A stretch of DNA of 64,000 nucleotides from DASQUK01 sp046723645 (GTDB lineage: Bacteria; Actinomycetota; Acidimicrobiia; Acidimicrobiales; VFJN01). Shown one piece after another: positions 25,454 through 34,610 of the stretch; positions within the stretch are counted from its first letter, which is position 1; each line of letters begins with the position of its first letter. A program made the translations under genes and the position numbers. Under the pieces are notes generated by a model, which was not told the origin of the DNA, made no database searches, and worked only from the letters and a program-made list of their open reading frames with translations. The stretch lies in NCBI GenBank assembly GCA_046723645.1, contig JBKOUY010000008.1, positions 18,470-82,469 of the forward strand, written 5' to 3'.

Positions 25454-26889
25454 GGCCCCACCTCGACCTCAGACCGGTCCTCCGACCAGCGGGTGTGGAA
25501 CGTGCCGGCCCGGTCCACCCGGTGGTACGTGTGGGCACCGAACAGGTCGCGCAGCCCCTGCAGGAGGGCCGCCGGCAGCCGCTCAGAGCGCAAGGCGTCG
25601 TAGTAGGCGAGCGCCGACGAGAAGCCCGGCGTCGACACCCCGAGCGACGCAGCGGTGGCGACCACGCGTCGCCACGCCTCCTGGGCGCCGGCCAGCGCCT
25701 CGACGAACGACGGCGCGAGCAGCAACGACGGCAGGCCGGGGTCGGTGTCGTACTCGGCGCGGATGCGATCGAGGAACCGCGCCCGGATGATGCAGCCGCC
25801 CCGCCAGATCGTGGCCATCGCACCGGGGTCGATGCTCCAGCTGTACTCGTCGCTGCCGGCGGCGATCTGGTCGAACCCCTGCGCGTACGCCACGATCTTC
25901 GAGGCATACAGGGCACGACGGACGTCCTCGACCAGGGTGTCCGTGGCAGGCCGGTCCAACCGGCCGTCCGCGCCGGGACCCGGGAGTGTCGCCGCGGCGC
26001 GTCGCTGCGCGGCGTGGGCCGACAGCGAACGGGCGAACACCGCCTCGGCCATGCCGGTGACGGGCACGCCGAGGTCGAGCGCCGACTGCACGCCCCACCG
26101 CCCGGTGCCCTTCTGCTCGGCCTCGTCGGCGACGACGTCGACGAACGGCTGCCCCGTGGCCGCGTCGACGTGTTCCAGCACCTCGGCGGTGATCCCGATC
26201 AGGTACGACTCCAGCTCGCCGGCGTTCCAGTCGCGGAACACCGCGCCGAGCTCGGCCGGCGTGGCACCGAGCCCCTGGCGGAGCAGGTCGTAGCTCTCGG
26301 CGATGAGCTGCATGTCGGAGTACTCGATGCCGTTGTGGACCATCTTGACGAAGTGACCGGCACCGTCGGGGCCCACGTGGGTGCAGCACGGCGTGCCGTC
26401 GACCTGGGCGGCGATCGTCTCGAGCATCGGCCCCAACGATGCGTAGGCCTCGTCGGACCCGCCGGGCATGATGCTCGGCCCTTCGAGGGCCCCCACCTCG
26501 CCGCCGGAGATGCCGGTCCCGACGAAGTGGATGCCCCGGCCGCGCAGCGCCGACTCACGCCGGCGCGTGTCCGCGAAGTGGGCGTTGCCGCCGTCGACGA
26601 TCATGTCTCCCGGCTCGAGGTGAGCCGCGAGGTCGTCGACGACCGCGTCGGTGGCCGGCCCGGCCTGGACCATGGCGAGCACCCGCCGGGGCGGCTCCAG
26701 CGCAGCGACGAGCTCCTCGGTGCTCGTCGACGGGACGAAGTGGCCTTCGTCGCCGTGGGCGGCCACCAGGGCGTCGGTGCGGGCCTGCGTGCGGTTGTGG
26801 AGCGCCACCGTGTAGCCGTGGCGAGCGAAATTGCGGGCCAGGTTGCTGCCCATGACGGCCAGCCCCGTCACGCCGATGTCGGCCTTCAT
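25450..26889 (-). CDS. gnd: 6-phosphogluconate dehydrogenase, decarboxylating
   Basis: Oxidises 6-phosphogluconate to ribulose 5-phosphate and CO2 with NADP+, the last oxidative step of the pentose phosphate pathway (479 aa, the long homodimeric form). Cofactor site IGVTGLAVMGSNLARNFARH followed by HNRTQAR (typical of NADP+). Catalytic region GTGISGGEVGALEGPSIMPG and KMVHNGIEYSDMQLIAESYD carry the catalytic Lys, His and Asn. The C-terminal domain has GTGRWGVQSALDLGVP and the tail ends HTRWSEDRSE. The ATG at 26887-26889 is chosen nine codons inside the open frame, placing the Rossmann fold at the N-terminus. It follows the SARP-STAND gene by 60 bp on the same strand. Confidence 0.95.
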   Translation of the reverse strand: MKADIGVTGLAVMGSNLARNFARHGYTVALHNRTQARTDALVAAHGDEGHFVPSTSTEELVAALEPPRRVLAMVQAGPATDAVVDDLAAHLEPGDMIVDGGNAHFADTRRRESALRGRGIHFVGTGISGGEVGALEGPSIMPGGSDEAYASLGPMLETIAAQVDGTPCCTHVGPDGAGHFVKMVHNGIEYSDMQLIAESYDLLRQGLGATPAELGAVFRDWNAGELESYLIGITAEVLEHVDAATGQPFVDVVADEAEQKGTGRWGVQSALDLGVPVTGMAEAVFARSLSAHAAQRRAAATLPGPGADGRLDRPATDTLVEDVRRALYASKIVAYAQGFDQIAAGSDEYSWSIDPGAMATIWRGGCIIRARFLDRIRAEYDTDPGLPSLLLAPSFVEALAGAQEAWRRVVATAASLGVSTPGFSSALAYYDALRSERLPAALLQGLRDLFGAHTYHRVDRAGTFHTRWSEDRSEVEVGP

Positions 26890-26949
26890 GTCGAGGACCG
26901 TAACAGCGGCCGGCACCGGCGAATCAGGCGCCGGCGCGACTTGGAGGCC

Positions 26950-29900
26950 TCACTTCGCCGTGTCGAGGCCGAGCCGCTGCGCCGCGGCGGCGACCCGGCC
27001 GGCGATGCCGTGCGAGCCCTGTTCGCCGGCCAGCGCGATCGCGTGCGCCAACACGGCGGCGACCTCGGTCGGGTCGTCCCCACGGGCGTGGCGCATCCGG
27101 GCGTCGGCCTCGAGCACGAGCGGCTCGGCGAATCGCTCGCCATACGTCTCGAGCTCGTGGTAGGCGGCGGCCACAGCGTCCACGGCAGCCTCGATCCGGC
27201 CGGCGGCCGCCAGCCCTGCGGCCCGTGCCGCCCTGAAGACGACGACGCCCGTCCGCCCGCCGGCCTCGATGAACCGGTCGATCGCGACATCGATCGTCGA
27301 CAGGCCCTCGTCGAGGCGGTCCTGCAGGATCAGCGCTGCCGCCAGGTAACCGTGCAGTCCCCGCCCCCAGAAGCTGAACGTGGCCTCGGGATCGGCCTCG
27401 ATGCCGCGGCGGGCGGCCCGTTCGGCCCACTCACCGCATCCGGTGGCAACCGCCCCTGCGCTCGAGAACATCGCGACCAGGGACACGGCGTAGCGGTCCG
27501 GCGCCGCGGCGGCCAACGCCTCGAACGCGGCCTCCCCCTCCCGCTCGTCCAGGTCGCCGGTGAGCACGTGCAGATATCGGGCGAACGGATAGGGCAGCAA
27601 CATCACCTCGAGACCGAGTCCCAGCGACGCGCTCGGCGGCACCGTGTCCGCCGCTGCCGCGCAGGCGTCGTCCAGCAGTTCGCTGGCCTCGCCCACCCGG
27701 CCGCGGTGCCAGCGGCTGATTCCCAGCGAGGCGAGCCCGGTGATCCTGGCGAGGGGCTCGCCGGACCGCCCACCCAGCTCGTGGAGCCGCTCGGCGATGG
27801 CGTCCGACCGATCGAAGTCGCAGCGCGTGTCGTAGGCGGCCCACTCGGACCACAAGAGCCGGGCGAGGATCTCGGCCCTGCCGGCGCCCTCGGCCAGCTC
27901 CTTGGCCCGGCGCAGATGCGGCGAATTGGCGATGCTGGCGTAGCCGTGGATCGACCGCTGGATCGACAGCAGCCGGCCGGCGGCCACGAGTTCCGCCTCG
28001 ACATCGGAAGCCGTCGCGCCGCCGCGGCGCCGCAGCTGGAGGACCCGCTCGAGCATGCCCTCCGCAGCCTCGAACGCGTAGCGGCGCACCGCCACATCCG
28101 CCGCCCGCTCGAGCGCCTCGGCCGCCCGCTGGCCGACGCCGATCGCCACCGCTGCCCACAGGTGCTCGGCGATGATCTCGGCGGCGTCGTCGAGGTCGCC
28201 GGCGGTCGCCTCGAGGGCGTCGGCCACGCTCAGGTGGATGCGGGCTCGCCGCAGGGCCGACATGTCGTCCGCAACCACCTCGCGCACTAGAGCGTGCGAG
28301 AACCGGAGGGTGATGGGGCGGTCGGGCACCGGCGCCACCAGGCGATGGACGACCGCCGGCTCGATCGCGTCGAGCACGCCGTCGATGGCGTCGCCCGCTG
28401 CCGCGGCGAGGAGGGCGAGCTCGAAGTCGCGCCCGATGACGGCCGCGACCTGGAGCGACGCGACGGTGGCACCCGGAAGCAGGGCGATGCGGCGCCGGAC
28501 GACGTCTCGGACCCCGGACGGCACGTCGGCCCCCGGCGACACGGCGCCCGCCGGCTCGGCGGCTCCCCGTTCGGCCACGACCAGCCGCGCCAGCTCGGTC
28601 GCGAAGAACGGGTTGCCCTCGGCGCGCACCTGGATGGTGGCGGCGACGTCGGCGTCGACCGGCTGGCCGGACGCGACCTCGACGAGCTCGGCCGTGGCGG
28701 TGTTGGACAGTCCCCGCAGGGAGATGCGGCGGCTGCCGGGCCCCCGGGACAGCGCCGCCAGCGCCTCGACGACCGCGTCGTTCCGACCGACCTCGAGCTC
28801 ACGAACGGTGCAGGCGAGCAGGACCGGGGGCTCGACCAGCTGACCGGCGACGAACGTGAGCAGCTGGAGCGATGCCGGGTCGGCCCACTGCAGGTCGTCG
28901 AGCACGAGCATCAGCGGCTGCTCCGCCGACGTCTGCGCGATGAGCCCGGTGACGGCGTCGAAGAGCTGGAAGCGCGTGGGGTCGGTGACCGCCGGGGCGG
29001 CATCGGTGCCGTTGCCGGCGTCGACACGCGAGGTCGCGGCGGCCAGGCTGGCGAGCTGCGGGGAGAGCTCGGCGTCCGGGTCGAGCCGGTCCACGAGGCT
29101 CCGCAGCGGCGGCAGCCACGGCCAGAACGCCGGCGCCGCCCCGCCCTCGAAGGCCCGCCCCCACAGGACAGTCGCGCCCCGCGCCGCGGCCTGGTTGGCG
29201 GCCTCCTCCAGCAGCCGGGTCTTGCCGATGCCCGGCTCGCCCTCGACGAGCACCACGCGAGTGGATGTCCGGGCCTCGTCGACCGCGAGCATCACCTGGC
29301 CGAACTCGACGTCGCGGCCGACGAGCCCTGGGGCCGCCGGTGGAGGTAACGCTGCCGGGCCGGCGATCGCGTCCGTCCCGGCCGGGGGCGTCGCAGGCGG
29401 CACCTCGCCGGCCAGCTCGAGGGCAGGGTCGTGGTTGAGGATCGCGGTCTCGAGCACGACGAGGGGGCGACCCGGGTCGATGCCCAGCTGGTCGCGCAGA
29501 GTCCGCCGAGCGTCGTCGAGCACCCGCAGCGCCTCCGCCTGGCGGCCCGATCGGTACAGGGCCAGGGCGAGGTGGTGGCGGAGCTGCTCCCTGAGGGGGT
29601 GCGCGGCCACGAGCTCGCCCAGCTCCCCCACCACAGCGGCGTGGCGCCCCAGCCGCAGGTCGGCGTCGATGCGATCCTCGGTTGCGGCCAGCCGGCGCTC
29701 CTCGAGCTTCGCCGCGAACCCCCAGGCGAAGTCCAGGTGCGCGAACTCGAGGAGCGCCGGGCCCCGCCACAACCGCAGCGCCCCGGCGAGCAGCTCGCGG
29801 GCGCCCTCGGGATCGCCCGCGAGGAGGAGGCCCCGACCCCGGTCGGCCAACGCCTCGAAGCGGTGGGCGTCGAGCGCCTTGGCCCCCACGACGAGCTTGT

Positions 29901-30177
29901 AGCCGGGCGGGTCCCACGCCAGGACCTTGGCGGCTTCGCTCCGGGCGCCACCGGGCACCAGGACGCGGCGCAGGCGTGACACGTAGCTCTGGAGGGTCCC
30001 GGCCGCCGAGTCGGGCGGGTGGTTGCCCCAGAGCGCCTCGATCATCGACTCGGCCGGCACCATGCGGCCGCCCGCCACGAGCAGCATCGCGAGCACGGTG
30101 CGCGGCTGGGTTCCGCCGACATCCACGGGCTCGCCGTCGATGATCACCTCGAGGCTGCCCAGCAGCCTGAACTCCAC
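26950..30177 (-). CDS. SARP/BTAD-STAND transcriptional regulator (AfsR-like)
   Basis: Large activator (1075 aa). An OmpR-type winged helix at the N-terminus (VEFRLLGSLEVIIDGEPVDV, then LWGNHPPDSAAGTLQSYVSR) is followed by the bacterial transcriptional activation domain (about 95-245, with RFEALADRGRGLL and LDDARRTLRDQLGIDPG). Next is an AAA/STAND ATPase with Walker A GEPGIGKTR (about 312) and Walker B LMLVLDDLQWADP (about 423), then a long helical TPR-like sensor. It lacks the C-terminal LuxR helix seen in two of the other three STAND proteins here. The GTG at 30175-30177 has AAGGGAG just upstream. A dyad at 30214-30231 may be its operator. Target genes unknown; gnd lies directly downstream. 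Confidence 0.92.
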   Translation of the reverse strand: MEFRLLGSLEVIIDGEPVDVGGTQPRTVLAMLLVAGGRMVPAESMIEALWGNHPPDSAAGTLQSYVSRLRRVLVPGGARSEAAKVLAWDPPGYKLVVGAKALDAHRFEALADRGRGLLLAGDPEGARELLAGALRLWRGPALLEFAHLDFAWGFAAKLEERRLAATEDRIDADLRLGRHAAVVGELGELVAAHPLREQLRHHLALALYRSGRQAEALRVLDDARRTLRDQLGIDPGRPLVVLETAILNHDPALELAGEVPPATPPAGTDAIAGPAALPPPAAPGLVGRDVEFGQVMLAVDEARTSTRVVLVEGEPGIGKTRLLEEAANQAAARGATVLWGRAFEGGAAPAFWPWLPPLRSLVDRLDPDAELSPQLASLAAATSRVDAGNGTDAAPAVTDPTRFQLFDAVTGLIAQTSAEQPLMLVLDDLQWADPASLQLLTFVAGQLVEPPVLLACTVRELEVGRNDAVVEALAALSRGPGSRRISLRGLSNTATAELVEVASGQPVDADVAATIQVRAEGNPFFATELARLVVAERGAAEPAGAVSPGADVPSGVRDVVRRRIALLPGATVASLQVAAVIGRDFELALLAAAAGDAIDGVLDAIEPAVVHRLVAPVPDRPITLRFSHALVREVVADDMSALRRARIHLSVADALEATAGDLDDAAEIIAEHLWAAVAIGVGQRAAEALERAADVAVRRYAFEAAEGMLERVLQLRRRGGATASDVEAELVAAGRLLSIQRSIHGYASIANSPHLRRAKELAEGAGRAEILARLLWSEWAAYDTRCDFDRSDAIAERLHELGGRSGEPLARITGLASLGISRWHRGRVGEASELLDDACAAAADTVPPSASLGLGLEVMLLPYPFARYLHVLTGDLDEREGEAAFEALAAAAPDRYAVSLVAMFSSAGAVATGCGEWAERAARRGIEADPEATFSFWGRGLHGYLAAALILQDRLDEGLSTIDVAIDRFIEAGGRTGVVVFRAARAAGLAAAGRIEAAVDAVAAAYHELETYGERFAEPLVLEADARMRHARGDDPTEVAAVLAHAIALAGEQGSHGIAGRVAAAAQRLGLDTAK

Positions 30178-30213
30178 GCGTAGCTCCCTTCGGATGCCCA
30201 CCGAGTCGCGTAA

Positions 30214-30231
30214 TGACAATTATCCCTGTCA
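30214..30231. promoter_or_regulatory. Dyad upstream of the SARP-STAND gene
   Basis: tgacaattatccctgtca: arms tgaca/tgtca with an AT-rich 8-bp spacer, 37 bp before the GTG start on the minus strand. The AT-rich centre stands out in this genome and may be promoter and operator in one. The rest of the 266-bp spacer to the NfeD gene shows no gene. Confidence 0.35.
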
Positions 30232-30443
30232 GGCCCGAGTGGAGCGAGCTTGCGGGCCATCGCGAGGACGTCGGCCCCGGGGCTGGCCGCCGTCGCGACG
30301 GGTGAGGATCGTCCGAGGGTCGTTATCCTCGGGGGCGTAAGCAGCTGGCGCGTTCCGCCGCTCGTCGGTGCTAGGTACCGCTCCGTTGCCTCGGCACCCG
30401 CCAGTGGGATCGATGAGTCCCGCACAGAAGAGAAGGGGGTCGA

Positions 30444-30959
30444 GTGACCCTCGCGTGGATCGCCGTTGGCGTCGTGTTGGTCGCCGTGGAGCTGCACAAT
30501 CTCGCGTTCTACGCGCTGTTCGCGGCCCTGGGCTGCTTCGCCGGCGCAGCCGTGTCCGCCGTCCTTCCCGACGCCATCGCCCTGCAGGTCGTCACCGCCG
30601 TCGTGGTCGCCGGGCTCGGCATCCTCCTCGTCCGCGGGCGTGTGAGCGCTGCGTTCGCGCATCACCACCAGGTCGGCCGCACGCGGGGTGTCCACGGGGG
30701 TCTCGTCGGGCAGGAGGTGCTGACGCTCGACGTCGTCGGGAGTCTGGACCGGGTCGGCCACGTCCGGCTCGCCGGCGAGCGCTGGCGCGCCGTCAGCGGC
30801 GACGATGTACCCATCCCCCCGGATACGCGGGTCCTCGTGACGGCGGTGCAGGGCACCACGCTCATCGTGTGGCCCATCGACAGCTCGCTGCCGCTGGAGC
30901 GGCAGCCGGAGGCGGGCGAAGGCCCGCGCCTCGAGAAGGGAGAGGAGGAACAGACGTGA
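30444..30959 (+). CDS. NfeD-like membrane protein
   Basis: A 171-aa protein of the short NfeD type: four hydrophobic segments (TLAWIAVGVVLVAVELHNLA onward), then a C-terminal soluble OB-fold-like domain (HHQVGRTRGVHGGLVGQEVL, VRLAGERWRAVSGDDVPIPP). Partners SPFH/stomatin-like proteins in membrane microdomains. Its stop TGA overlaps the start of the SPFH gene (GTGA), the usual nfeD-SPFH operon. The GTG start is preceded by AGAAGGGGG. Confidence 0.9.
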   Translation: MTLAWIAVGVVLVAVELHNLAFYALFAALGCFAGAAVSAVLPDAIALQVVTAVVVAGLGILLVRGRVSAAFAHHHQVGRTRGVHGGLVGQEVLTLDVVGSLDRVGHVRLAGERWRAVSGDDVPIPPDTRVLVTAVQGTTLIVWPIDSSLPLERQPEAGEGPRLEKGEEEQT

Positions 30960-31906
30960 TCGCAGCCATCAGCGTTGCCGGTCTCGTCGGCCTCGCCGTC
31001 GTGGCCCTCGTGGTGTTGGTGTTGGTCCTGGCGCTGCGGCAGATGGTCAACATCGTCCAGCAGGGCGAGGTCGGCGTCGTGAAGCATCTCGGCGAGTACC
31101 GCAAGACCTACGAGCCCGGGCTCGTGATCATCGCACCGTTCATCGAGTCCCTCCAGCGTGTGGACATGCGGGAGATCCCTCGCCCGGGCGACCGCCAGGA
31201 CGTGATCACCAAGGACAACGTGGTGGTCAACGTCAACGCGACCATCTTCACGCAGGTCGTCGACGCCCGGCAGGCGCTGTTCAGCATCGCGAGCTTCGAC
31301 GTTGCGATCGATGCGCTGGCGCGCACGGCCCTGCGGTCGGTCATCGGCACGATGACGCTCGACCAGGCGCTCTCGGAACGCGAGCGCATCAACACCGATG
31401 TGCAGCAGCAGATGGAGGCCGTCACCGACAAGTGGGGCATCCGGATCAACCGCATCGAGATCCTTGCCATCGCTCCGCCGCCGAACATCCTCGAGGCACT
31501 CGCACTGGAGAAGCAGGCGGACCAGGAGAAGCGGGCACGCATCCTGCAGTCCGAGGGGCAGAAGCAGTCCGCGATCAACGTCGCCGAGGGCGAGGCGCAG
31601 GCGACCGTCCGCAAGGCCGACGGCAACCGGCAGGCCGCGATCCTCCGAGCCGAGGGGGCCCGGCAGAGCGCCATCCTCGAGGCCGAGGGTCGCTCGCAGG
31701 CGATCTCGACCGTGTATGCCGCCATCAAGAAGGGTGACCCCGACCCCACGCTGGTGGCCATCCTGCAACTCGACGCGCTGGCCAAGTTCGCCGAGAGCGA
31801 CAACGCCAAGATCGTCGTCCCGTTCGAGAGCGCCGGTCTCCTCGGCGCGGCGCAGACGCTCCGCAGCGTCCTCGCCGCCACCCCCGAGGACGGTGCGCGG
31901 CCCTAG
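30956..31906 (+). CDS. SPFH/band 7 (stomatin/slipin-like) protein
   Basis: Membrane-anchored scaffold protein (316 aa). One N-terminal helix (LVGLAVVALVVLVLVLALRQ), then the SPFH domain: VNIVQQGEVGVVKHLGEYRK, RVDMREIPRPGDRQDVITKD, VVVNVNATIFTQV, followed by a coiled coil (KQADQEKRARILQSEGQKQS and onward, rich in AEG repeats). The C-terminus resembles bacterial slipins (YAAIKKGDPDPTLVAILQLD). Forms oligomeric rings in membranes with NfeD. GTG start in a GTGA overlap with nfeD and a good GGAGG site. Confidence 0.92.
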   Translation: MIAAISVAGLVGLAVVALVVLVLVLALRQMVNIVQQGEVGVVKHLGEYRKTYEPGLVIIAPFIESLQRVDMREIPRPGDRQDVITKDNVVVNVNATIFTQVVDARQALFSIASFDVAIDALARTALRSVIGTMTLDQALSERERINTDVQQQMEAVTDKWGIRINRIEILAIAPPPNILEALALEKQADQEKRARILQSEGQKQSAINVAEGEAQATVRKADGNRQAAILRAEGARQSAILEAEGRSQAISTVYAAIKKGDPDPTLVAILQLDALAKFAESDNAKIVVPFESAGLLGAAQTLRSVLAATPEDGARP

Positions 31907-31930
31907 ACACGCCCGACGGGCCGTCCGGTG

Positions 31931-33400
31931 TCAGCAGCGCTCGGGCTCGCGGCGGCCCATGACCAGGCCGATGGCCAGCAGCGTCGCGCCGAGCCCGGCC
32001 GAACGAACCAGGCCTCCGTCCCCCCGCTCGATCTGAGCCCCGATCCCGACGCCGGCGATGTCGGCGAGCGAGGCGGCGGTGAGTGCGGCGAAGGCGGCGG
32101 CGAGTAGCCATCCGGCGCCCGCCTCGGCGCGGCCGCGGGCCGACAGCGCGAGCCAGACCGCCAACAGCGCGGGGCCGAACAAGGTGACCGACGGCGCCAG
32201 GGCCGCGTCCACGATGCAGCCGACCAGGAAGGCCCCCACCGCCACCGCCCACGAGCTGCGTCGGCGGCCCGGCCAGGGCCTGCGAGCCACCACCATCACC
32301 AGGCCGAACCACGCGGCGGCCACGACCACCGACCCCGCGAGGAGGTCGTCGACCCGGCCGGAGACCCCGTGCAGATCGCCGCCGGCATCCAGGAAGAACG
32401 CGTCCTGCTCCCGATGGAGGACCGTCCGCCAGCCGCTCTGGGAGGTCGTGGGCCGAATCCAGGCCGACAACGTGAGCGCGGGACCGATGTCCAGCGACGT
32501 GGACGGAGGGACTCGCACGACGTCGTCGCCGCCGTCGAAGCTCAGGGCGAATCCGAATCGCCCCTGTGCCCATGTGGCTCCGGCGACCGTGCCGGCGTTG
32601 CCATTGCCCGATCGGTCGTCAACCGTGCTTCCGGTCCCCTCGTCGAACGAGTACGCCGCCACCGGGCGGGCGGCCGCCGACCGCACCGCGCCCGACCCGG
32701 CGACGGGGCTCGCCCGTCCCCCGACTGCGCCGCCCGCAGTCACGGGGGTCCCCATGTCGGCCCTGATCTCGGCCTCGGTCAGGGCGCGGTCGTAGACGCG
32801 CGCCTCGTCGATCAGCCCGTCGAAGTACTCCCCGTACGGGTGGTTGCCCCCGAGCCACAAAGGGTTCCCGCTGCGCTTGACCGCCCCCGTCGTGTGCTGG
32901 CTGGCCACCTGGTCCCCATTCACGAACAGGCGCAGCATCGAGCCGTCGTAGGTCACGGCGACGTACGACCAGACGCCGACCGGATCGTCCGACCGAGCGG
33001 CGAGGAACTGCACCCGGCCGTCGAACGTCCCGCCACCCGTGGGGACCAGCGGACCACGATCCGAGAGATCGATGGCGGCGGCGGCGAGGAGCAGCAGGCC
33101 GAGGACGGTGGCCGAGGTCGGGGCGACCCACCGCCCGGACAAGGCCCGACGGAGCGGATGTCCGTCCGAACCCGGGAGCCGTGCCAGGCGGCCACCCAGC
33201 ACGACTGCCAGCGCGACCAGCGGGACGACGGCGAGGTTCCCGGCATGGATGCCATGGCCCGTCGACAAGGACAGGATGACGGGGCCATGCCAGGGCTCCC
33301 TGAGGACCATGCCGGCCGCGGCGCCGAGCGCGACCGCGACACCGGCCGCGGCGAGGAACCGTGCCGTCCGGGACGACGATGATCGGGTGCGGGACAACAT
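31931..33400 (-). CDS. Multi-pass membrane protein with permuted LamG-like domain
   Basis: A 489-aa protein. Three hydrophobic segments near the N-terminus (about 15-35, 55-75 and 95-112), a large soluble middle, then at least four hydrophobic segments at the C-terminus. The middle has two LamG/concanavalin-like halves in reverse order. Residues about 125-217 (WSYVAVTYDGSMLRLFVNGD, GEYFDGLIDEARVYDRALTE) match the end of a LamG domain. Residues about 245-349 (VAAYSFDEGTGSTVDDRSGN, LTLSAWIRPTTSQSGWRTVL) match the start of one. The lectin-like fold may bind glycans outside the cell. The ATG at 33398-33400 removes a 44-residue Arg-rich extension. Convergent with the SPFH gene. Confidence 0.75.
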   Translation of the reverse strand: MLSRTRSSSSRTARFLAAAGVAVALGAAAGMVLREPWHGPVILSLSTGHGIHAGNLAVVPLVALAVVLGGRLARLPGSDGHPLRRALSGRWVAPTSATVLGLLLLAAAAIDLSDRGPLVPTGGGTFDGRVQFLAARSDDPVGVWSYVAVTYDGSMLRLFVNGDQVASQHTTGAVKRSGNPLWLGGNHPYGEYFDGLIDEARVYDRALTEAEIRADMGTPVTAGGAVGGRASPVAGSGAVRSAAARPVAAYSFDEGTGSTVDDRSGNGNAGTVAGATWAQGRFGFALSFDGGDDVVRVPPSTSLDIGPALTLSAWIRPTTSQSGWRTVLHREQDAFFLDAGGDLHGVSGRVDDLLAGSVVVAAAWFGLVMVVARRPWPGRRRSSWAVAVGAFLVGCIVDAALAPSVTLFGPALLAVWLALSARGRAEAGAGWLLAAAFAALTAASLADIAGVGIGAQIERGDGGLVRSAGLGATLLAIGLVMGRREPERC

Positions 33401-33459
33401 CTCGCCTGCGATGGAGTCGGGATTCGTCGACGTTGGGAGCCGTCGGTCAAGCCTCGGTG

Positions 33460-33489
33460 GTCGCCGGCGAGCGTTCGCTCGCCGGCGAC
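33460..33489 (-). terminator. GC-rich hairpin between TfoX-like and LamG-like genes
   Basis: gtcgccggcgagc (33460-33472), loop gttc, gctcgccggcgac (33477-33489): a perfect 13-bp stem. It lies in the 232-bp spacer downstream of the TfoX_N gene and upstream of the LamG-like gene, both minus strand, so it could end the CREST/TfoX transcript. No T-run. Confidence 0.45.
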
Positions 33490-33632
33490 ACGCCGTGACC
33501 GAACGTCCGGGAAGCACCGGTGAAGCTCCCACGCTCGCCCAGTCGGGACCATCCTCCCCCAGCGGGTTGAAGTCCCGCTGAAGGCGGCCTGGCGCCTCCC
33601 TGAACCAGGTCCTGAGCGTGGACGACCAGGCT

Positions 33633-33968
33633 CTACCGCTTCGGGGGGAGCGATCGCGCGTAGGTCGTGCCCATCGCGACCCACTTCGCGAGCTCGCGTT
33701 TGGTGCGAACGTGCTCGGTGCCGACCCGCAGCCATCCCGCCATCGGCCGTCCCCGCATCTCGAGCGGGTGGGCGGGCGTGGTGGCCACGAGGTCGTCGGA
33801 CGTCGCCGGATCGACGCGAACCATCAGTCCGCCCTGGCCGCTCGCCGAGACGGCCATGTTGCCCCCGATGAGGAACGCGAGGCCGCCGAACATCTTCTGT
33901 TCGGTAAGGCCCGCCTCGCCGCTCACGAGCTCACGGATTCGACCGGCGAGCTCCTCGTCGTAGCTCAC
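33633..33968 (-). CDS. TfoX N-terminal domain protein
   Basis: A 111-aa protein consisting only of the TfoX_N domain: VSYDEELAGRIRELVSGEAG, then TEQKMFGGLAFLIGGNMAVS, GLMVRVDPATSDDLVA and LRVGTEHVRTKRELAKWVAM. In Haemophilus the longer TfoX/Sxy regulates competence; single-domain relatives are of unknown function. The GTG at 33966-33968 overlaps the stop of the upstream membrane protein (GTGA). The much longer open frame is rejected as an Ala/Pro/Arg-rich shadow. Confidence 0.87.
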   Translation of the reverse strand: MSYDEELAGRIRELVSGEAGLTEQKMFGGLAFLIGGNMAVSASGQGGLMVRVDPATSDDLVATTPAHPLEMRGRPMAGWLRVGTEHVRTKRELAKWVAMGTTYARSLPPKR

Positions 33969-34510
33969 GGTTGCGATCGTACGGCTCGAGGGGGTGCGTG
34001 GTGGGGCTGCGTCCGCCGCACGTCCGCCGGGACCGCACCCGGCGTGGCGCCCCGGGAGAGCCACAACGCGATCGCGAGGGCCGTGAGGCCGTGCCACGCC
34101 GCGTGCCCCTGGAGGAGGCTGTCCGGCCGGCACAGGGGTGCCCCGGTTCGCGTGAGCAGGTTCACCGCGATCGCCGCTCCGCCCGCGACGACGGCGGCGG
34201 CTGACGGCCAGCGAAGCGAACGCCGCTGCCAGGCGAGCGGGAACGTGGCCGCCAACGCCACGATCGTCCCGTCATGTGCGAGGCTGGCTCCCGGCGTCAT
34301 GGGGCCGTGGTAGAGCACGCTGCCGACACCGACGGCGGCGAGCGCCACGGCGGGCAACCGTGGACCGCCCCGTCGCAGCACGTACGCGCCGGCCACGACG
34401 TAGGCGACGCTCGACAGGGTGTTGACCGGCTGCGCCAACCAGCCGTCGCGCAAGGCCTCGCAGTCGGATGCCCCGAGGGCGAGCAGGTGCACGGTTCCAG
34501 CTTGCGGCAT
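33965..34510 (-). CDS. CREST-superfamily-like membrane hydrolase (ceramidase-like)
   Basis: A 181-aa membrane protein with about six helices. It shows the scattered polar signature of the CREST group (alkaline ceramidase, PAQR, Per1): SDCEALRDGWLAQPVNTLSS near the N-terminus, VLYHGPMTPGASLAHDGTIV with His and Asp, and a final QGHAAWHGLTALA His-x3-His. These would form a metal-dependent hydrolase site; the substrate is unknown. The ATG at 34508-34510 is used; a GTG about ten codons upstream is possible. Coupled by GTGA overlap to the TfoX_N gene. Recognition rests on motifs only. Confidence 0.6.
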   Translation of the reverse strand: MPQAGTVHLLALGASDCEALRDGWLAQPVNTLSSVAYVVAGAYVLRRGGPRLPAVALAAVGVGSVLYHGPMTPGASLAHDGTIVALAATFPLAWQRRSLRWPSAAAVVAGGAAIAVNLLTRTGAPLCRPDSLLQGHAAWHGLTALAIALWLSRGATPGAVPADVRRTQPHHAPPRAVRSQP

Positions 34511-34610
34511 GGCATGGGGCTCGGCAACGACCTCGAGCACCTGGTCCGGGGGCTGAACCCGTCGGGCTGACGATCCCCGGTCACGCGCCCCGGCGGCGAG
34601 ACTGGTCGAC

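Noticed and set aside
25495..28290. A 931-codon plus-strand open frame
   Set aside because: It lies antisense to gnd and the SARP-STAND gene, has low-complexity Arg/Gly/Asp composition and no family motif. It is a product of high-GC third positions.
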